This document shows positions 58,011-64,000 of a stretch of 64,000 nucleotides of DNA, piece after piece. The notes under the pieces were generated by a model. The model searched no databases. It was not told where the DNA came from and was given only the letters and a program-made list of their open reading frames with translations. The position numbers and the translations under genes are program-made. Positions within the stretch are counted from its first letter, which is position 1. Each line of letters begins with the position of its first letter. The DNA comes from Sipunculus nudus (lineage: Eukaryota; Annelida; Sipuncula; Golfingiida; Sipunculidae): positions 25,035,479 through 25,099,478 of the forward strand of contig CM049321.1 in the NCBI GenBank assembly GCA_026874595.1, written 5' to 3'.

Positions 58011-61000
58011 GCTGCATAAAGTTGACTAGGTTGGCGGTTGCTGTGCAGACAACTGGCAATTTTTAAAAACAAAATTTGCTATTTGTATTTTATATTTCCA
58101 TAGCATTAGTTTACTTTGGGAGGGTAACCGATCGCTAGTAAACAAAGCGGATGAAGGGTAGCCCAGAACCTGTATGTGGGTAACATATTTTGAGTTGATT
58201 GAACTGATAACGAACTATATAAACAAACTCGACATGAAATATTTGTGGAAGGAATCGGTTGCCAGGTCACATGAGAGGTTTTTTTATTCAAATATAATAT
58301 TTTCCAAATCTTGATACAGATCATGTATTAATTTTACTCACGTAAAGTTTAACAATTTATGATTCTGCTGTTTGTTGGAGAGATCATTAAGCAGTGAACT
58401 GGACAAGCATTCAGATGATATAAATTCTGATTATTTGAGACTAAGTCACTTTAAAATAAGATATGGATGCCGACTATAAACCGAGGGCTTTGTTGGTTTA
58501 ACATTAACAATTTTTCTATCACAATGTAAAAAAAAAACTTAATGTAATTAAAGGAATATTTGTATGTGCTCCTCAGCCTTAATACTGACATCCTCACATT
58601 ATAAAGTCAACAATTTTGTTGTTGTTTTTTACCTTTATTAAAATTAAAATATTGATGATACTATGAAAAAAAAAATTTTATACGGGAAAAGATGCAATTA
58701 CAAGAAATGCAATATATACGAGTCATTTATTTTCCTCATCAGATACATTTTGCTAGCTTAAGCGCCAATTAAAACTTATTTTGGATCACGCCGTCGGGTA
58801 AATGAGCATTGGTTATGGAGGCCTTCACAATGCAGTCTTTTTATATACAGTTATCATATAAACAAGAAAAAGTAAATGAAATATATGTTCTCCAATCAAT
58901 CATGTGCATTCAGCTTCTGCCTCTGACATGCCCGGCATCAAATGGCTCTAGCAAATAAAATATATCAAACGTAATCGTCTCAAATTCCACACGATACCGT
59001 AAAAAAATATCAACACAGTTTATCTTTATTCTGATCTGAATCTTAAAGTTAAGCTTGCATTATATTAGATTGTGTAACCTGGCCTCTACTCGTATACTTT
59101 AGATTACTTTTATAAGTATAAAATTATAACCAGCATTTAACTTTACAACAGTTTTGTCTTGTTTTTGTTATGATCTTTTTACGATTATCTTGATGCGGAT
59201 TCAGGTGTTGGCGGAGGTATGCTACCTAAAAGTGCTCCCTAAATATGCAATAAACGAAGTCTTAACAAGACTTAATGTATCTAGTCCAAGTTAATGTTCA
59301 TGTATCACACATGTCATTTTTAAGTGCTATGTTGCAAGGTTTCCCTCTAGTCAACACCAATACACATTAAAATTGGCCCTTGATTATTGCTCTAAAATAA
59401 AATATGAAGGGAAAATAATTATATACCCAATTTGAACTACAAAAATTATGAACCACTTAAAATTGACATTTTTTTGCAGAGTTTATGTCCTATATATATA
59501 TATTATAAGAATCACAAAAATGTTGGGCGTTTACTTTTTACTCGGGGACTTATGCTCTCACATTGACTGATGATTGACTGTTCAGTGACATGAATATTCT
59601 AAAAACTGCAAAAGTGAGACTGGAACCCAATGACGGACGCCATGTCGCTTGGCCACAATATTCAGGCGAACCAGAAGGCTGAAAAATACATTTGTTGGGT
59701 TTTGTCGTGAAGTTTTACATGTAATATTAGGCCTTAAATACCTCATCAGATTTAGTATCAAACTTATTCATAACAAGGCATAGAAAAAAAGGGCAACTAG
59801 AAAAGCACTCAGGGAACGCAGACCTCCGCCAAGGCGGCCCATTACCCCATATAGCATTGTAAGAAATGCAGCATTTTTCTTTAAAACATTCCTGAATCCA
59901 GATGGTGATTCGGTTCACCCCTAAATTTAATCAATTGTTCCTTGTAACATTGCCGATATACCATGAAAATTTAATCAAATCCGGTAATATCTGTTTAATG
60001 AATGCTGCTAACAGCCAGAAGAATAAAAGTATTTGGAACATACTATTGTACTATTGGAACATACTATTGTAAAATTAAAGGATCACTGATTACTTAGTTT
60101 AAATGTTCTAATGTTTGATTTTAGCTTACAAGTAACTAACCTTAAGTTCAGGTTTATATCTAGGCATTTTTAAAGCAGCATTTCAATACATTACTCATTT
60201 TGTTCCGACGAATTCATTATCGCATGTTTTGTCCTTTCCACTTTTGTTTAAAGTTGATTAAATATATTTTATCCCCAAATCTCTTTTTTCGCGTCATAAC
60301 TCTAAGAGATAGAGAAGGTAAGAGTAAGAGATAGAGAAGGTATCGTGGTTTTCACACTGTGAACTTTATTTCGCTGAACTGGTGTAGCTGGTGTTAGGGA
60401 TATTCTAGATTTGGTGAATGTTTCTCAATACATAGTAATTTTTTGAGTTGTCTCTGGACATTTTACAACGGAGTGAACTGAAATATATGTTATTGTGATA
60501 ATAAAACCAGATTCTTACATGTTATTAATGTAAGAAATAGGGGTTTTCTGAATGCTATTTTAAGAACGCACAGGATTAGATCTGGAACCATGATTCCTTA
60601 TTGAACCGATATCAATGTAAAGGTTCCACTTAGCGCCTGGAGAGTTTTGTGTTTTTAGGTTCCTAACTGGAACCTTTGATGTTACCAGAAGTCACGTGCT
60701 TAGGATTCAGGTGCGAGGTTAATCGAAAAAAATAGTTTTCACCAGACACACTGAACTAGATCGAAATGATTGCACGCATAAAAATAATGGTGTCATGTGA
60801 TCGTCATGTGACCCACGACTGGTCCTACTCAGGTCTCACTCTGCTTTACAGTATTACGTGCGAATCCTACTTCAAAGCCCGAAGACATTAAGTACCTGTG
60901 TACGCAGTGATCAAATTACTAGATTTCATTTATTTTCCTTACCAAACACAGGTTCAGCAGGATCGTATGAATCGCAGGATCGGATAGCGTGGGGACCCCA

Positions 61001-61077
61001 CTAAAGATAGATAATTCAGGCACATATACACGATATATTTTCGGGAGGAAGTTCGGTCAGAGGACGTCTAGGGCCAG

Positions 61078-61080
<3 letters not shown>
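58011..61080. other. Intergenic DNA upstream of the P450, few features
   Basis: No gene recognised. It includes one dispersed repeat copy near 59.8 kb and an AT-rich background. The P450 promoter should lie near its right end, but no core promoter element can be called. Confidence 0.45.
59795..59960 (-). mobile_element. Dispersed repeat related to the 'gcggaggcttgcattcc' family
   Basis: 'aactagaaaagcactcaggg' followed by 'cgcagacctccgccaaggcg' is the inverted form of an end resembling the other copies ('ggaggcttgcattcctta', 'tttctagtt'). 'ctgaatccagatggtgattc' follows. It is diverged and may be a sister subfamily. Confidence 0.55.

Positions 61081-61134
<54 letters not shown>
61081..61134. 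repeat. (TA)n microsatellite
   Basis: About 54 bp of TA, 530 bases upstream of the P450 start codon. Confidence 0.95.
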
Positions 61135-61139
<5 letters not shown>

Positions 61140-61664
61140 TACCGCACGTTTAATAAAGAGGTGTAGTTGAACGAATGCCCGCACTCAAGGCACCGTACTA
61201 TTAATAGATAAGAGGTCATTCAACTTCCACTTTGTCCCGTTTCATGTAACAACATATGCTCTTTGCACTCCTCGCTGTGCTGGTATCCGTTTTTTTGGCA
61301 ACGGTTAAAATAGTCTTAATATCATAAGAGGTCGATGGTTCGGGAGCGCAGAGGAAGCATATGAAGCGGTCGTTGTGAATAACAACATGTTAAACCAGCA
61401 GTCAGGTTTATGGCTTCAAAATTAGTAATATATCACCGGCTAAATTATGTTCACATGAATCACATTCAATTTTCACTGGAATTAGGTGAAACATAAAACC
61501 TTGGCATACTGGCTCATAATACAAATTATACAGTGTTGTGTCACAGCTGTGTTCAAAATCATTTCTTTGCAGCTATTAATCATCCATGTATAAACATCAG
61601 GCGCAGGCTTTTTGCTGCGCCGTATCATTGTATCAAGGCACACAGCTCGCATGTATGAATCAAG

Positions 61665-63286
61665 ATGTTGTCGGTGTGGAGCGTTCTGGCCTTAGCAGTA
61701 CTGCTACTGACCACTTGGTGGTACTTCAGCCGCCCCCGGAATCTGCCTCCGGGGTTACCGATGTTGCCTATCATCGGTTCTCTTCCTTTCCTCACGGGAG
61801 ATATTCGTAAACGTCTTACTGAGCTGAAGGACTCGTACGGGGAGGTGTCATCAGTTTACTTGGGAGAAACTTTGGTCGTTGTATTAAATGGACTCAACGT
61901 GATCACAGAAACATTTGGAAGGCGAGGGCATTTATTTTCTGATCGTCCGGATTGCTACTTCCGGGATGCTGTTGCTGATAAAAAGGGTATTATTTCCATA
62001 TCTGTGTCTGATTTTGCACATATTAAACTCCCACTTTGTGTTAGCGTTTGACGTGTTTTAACTTCCAAACAGGTAAGACATACATTCTATAGTGGTAACA
62101 AGGTTTGGCAGACTGGGCGATATGTCAGGTCGTACAAGTAAATTAACTTATCATTTATTAAGCTTCTCCTGAGGGAGAGACTTATAGGTGTTGATGAATT
62201 AAAGATTATATCAATATTTTGTTTCTGATAAGAAAAAATAATTTTTGTGTGGACTTTCTGTGGCAAACCATCGAATACAATTTTTTTTTCTTTTTGTATT
62301 TGTCTTCAGCCCGAGTTTTCGCTAGATCTCATATATGGCTGATTTCAAAGTCTGGCTTTTGAAAAGAAACACTAATTCTAGATCACAGAGGCAGAGGGTA
62401 TTTTTTTATTTATTCCATGGTTTTGCACTCAAAAGGCTAAAGATAGTCCACCCACCAAACTTTTTGACCCACATATTGACATAGAAATAAATTCATCAAC
62501 CCCTATAAGCCTCGCCTTTAATACGAACAATTAAATGTCGGGAAACTCATGTCGCATTACTAAATTATCACAACGTTAAAATCTGAATTATTAAAATTCT
62601 TTTTTCAGGTCTTGGTTTCACTAATGGGGAAACCTGGAAAGCCATCAGGCGATTTTCCTTGCAAGCTCTGAGGGATTTCGGTATGGGTAAACCAGCCATG
62701 GAAGAGAAAATAATAGAAGAAACTGACGCATGCGTGAAGAAACTGTCTGAATACAGTGATAAATCTGTTGATATGGAAAACCTTATCAGCAATGCGATGG
62801 CAAATGTTTCTTGTTCTGTCATTCTAGGCAAGGCATTTGATTATGGAGACCCAAAATTTGTTGAATATCTTAATCACGTGAGGAGTTTAAATCATGCAGC
62901 CAACGCATCAGGTATTTTAACAGCTTTCCCATGGCTGAAGTATGTTCCATGGGATCTGTTCGGCTTTCAAACAGGAAAATATCATAACCTTAGCCTTATG
63001 TCAATACATCAGAAAATTATTTGTGAACACAAGGAAACGAGATCAGACAATGAACAGCGAGACGTACTGGATGTGTTTGCTGACCGACTTTCTGAGATAG
63101 AGACGGACCCAAACCCTCTGTTTTCAGGTAAAGGCTAACATATATACATTCTTACACATTTTGCTTTGGGGAAAATATTGGGCTGATCGGGAATTCGAAC
63201 CCATTATGGTGGCGCACACGTCCGGCGTCTCAACCGCTCCGCTAGATACATAAACATCACTAGCTTTGTATGCAACCCTATATATA

Positions 63287-63327
<41 letters not shown>

Positions 63328-63954
63328 CGTTGCCATTCTACCTTTGTGACGTAACTCCTCCTTGCCCATGCCTCTGAAATGCATGTTTACAAATGCATCG
63401 TCTTCATCGGGAATAAAGTAAGTGTTTCCCTGGGGGGAAGGGGGGGGGGGGGGTCATATTGTTTTGTCAAGGTTCTCAGCGCCATCCACCAGAAATGACG
63501 CAGAACATACAGCGTCATCTGTTGTATTTGAAATAAAACCAAACTCGTCTTCAATAAAAAATAATTTCGGTTAATAAGTTCGTGTTATAATGAAATAATG
63601 AATAATGAAATGTCGATTATAATAATATCAAAAACAAGCTCGCTGGAAGTGTTATTGATCATTATGTTGGAAAATAATATCATAACTAACTGGTATTAAT
63701 GTTTAATTTAAAGAGGTTTTTGATATTTTATTTTAATTGTAGCAACGGATCTAGTGCAAGCGACTGTGGAACTTGCTGGTGCTGGAATAGAAACAACAAC
63801 CAGCACTCTTCGGTGGGGGATCCTATTTCTGGCGCAACATCCAGAAATCCAGGAAGAACTGCAAGAGGAAGTTGACGAGGTCTTAGGTTCAGAAGGATCT
63901 CCAAGTTACAGCATGCGACATAAACTGCCTAAAGTTGAGGCATTTATACACGAG
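61665..63954 (+). CDS. Cytochrome P450, clan 2 (CYP2-like), N-terminal three exons
   Basis: Exons 61665-61986, 62609-63127 and 63743-63954 join in frame to 351 residues and run off the window at a GTATGT donor. This is a haem-thiolate monooxygenase of the endoplasmic reticulum. Residues 1-21 are a hydrophobic membrane anchor ending in WWYF. The Pro-rich hinge is LPPGLPMLPIIGSLP. The C-helix motif is W117-K-A-I-R121. The I-helix oxygen-activation motif is A294-G-I-E-T-T299, followed by STLRWGILFLAQHPEIQ, typical of clan 2. The ExxR and Cys haem-ligand exons lie beyond the window, so activity cannot be judged. Substrate is unknown; clan 2 enzymes act on xenobiotics, steroids or fatty acids. The ATG chosen gives the expected anchor. 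Confidence 0.9.
63160..63275 (-). mobile_element. tRNA-headed family 1 repeat, copy in P450 intron
   Basis: On the minus strand 'tagcggagcggttgagacgc' (A-box) and 'atgggttcgaattcccgat' (B-box) match the 57.6-58.0 kb copies, followed by 'cccaatattttcccc'. It is truncated compared with those copies. Confidence 0.7.
63292..63325. repeat. (TA)n microsatellite
   Basis: About 34 bp of TA in intron 2 of the P450. Confidence 0.9.
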
Positions 63955-64000
63955 GTATGTCTTTACAGGCAAGAAATCCAGATCAAGAAAATGACCGACA

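Noticed and set aside
57428-58059. Frames of 79-155 codons on both strands
   Set aside because: They cross the two tRNA-headed repeats and share peptide strings between copies because the DNA is repeated.

Overview
The window looks like nuclear DNA of an invertebrate animal, most likely a lophotrochozoan and probably a mollusc. It has multi-exon genes with GT-AG introns, a low-GC background, about sixteen long (TA)n tracts, LINE remnants, tRNA-headed SINE-like repeats and a dispersed repeat with a 'gagctatagcgatcaccc...cgtccgtcgtccg' head that I associate from memory with molluscan genomes. The species cannot be read from the sequence.

Three protein-coding loci are supported, all on the plus strand. 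(1) About 3.5-25.1 kb: the downstream part of a membrane mucin-like gene with 12 visible exons. It encodes a Thr/Ser/Pro-rich ectodomain, an SEA-like juxtamembrane segment, a Cys-rich EGF-like module, one transmembrane helix and a cytoplasmic tail. Its first exon was not found. (2) 40.7-53.4 kb: a complete 10-exon paralogue of the same design (predicted 1036 aa). It has a signal peptide split by an intron, a 39-residue tandem mucin repeat array, a furin-type RKKR site, the same SEA-like and EGF-like exons, a transmembrane helix and a tail. From the juxtamembrane region onward the two genes share exon order and intron phases, and the EGF-like exons are both exactly 190 nt, so they are tandem duplicates. 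(3) From 61.7 kb to the window end: the first three exons of a clan 2 (CYP2-like) cytochrome P450, cut off before the haem-binding exon.

Introns and intergenic DNA are built from mobile and tandem DNA. There are four LINE remnants (about 3.7-4.1, 6.8-8.3, 36.2-38.3 and 45.0-45.4 kb). Two adjacent LTR-like copies lie at 16.86-18.51 kb. Three tRNA-headed SINE-like families are present. A 4 kb element at 12.06-16.11 kb carries two different tandem arrays that share a 14-bp palindrome. A TTAA-flanked MITE lies at 35.2-35.6 kb, a large imperfect foldback at 31.0-32.6 kb, and a terminal-inverted-repeat element with GATTAC arrays at 53.8-55.5 kb. Several smaller inverted-repeat elements are also present.

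The most interesting biology is the pair of transmembrane mucin-like receptors or glycoproteins. Their membrane-proximal half is conserved in gene structure, while the mucin half is free to vary because it sits on symmetric phase 1-1 exons. All gene models are ab initio readings of splice sites and frames; no transcript or database support was available.
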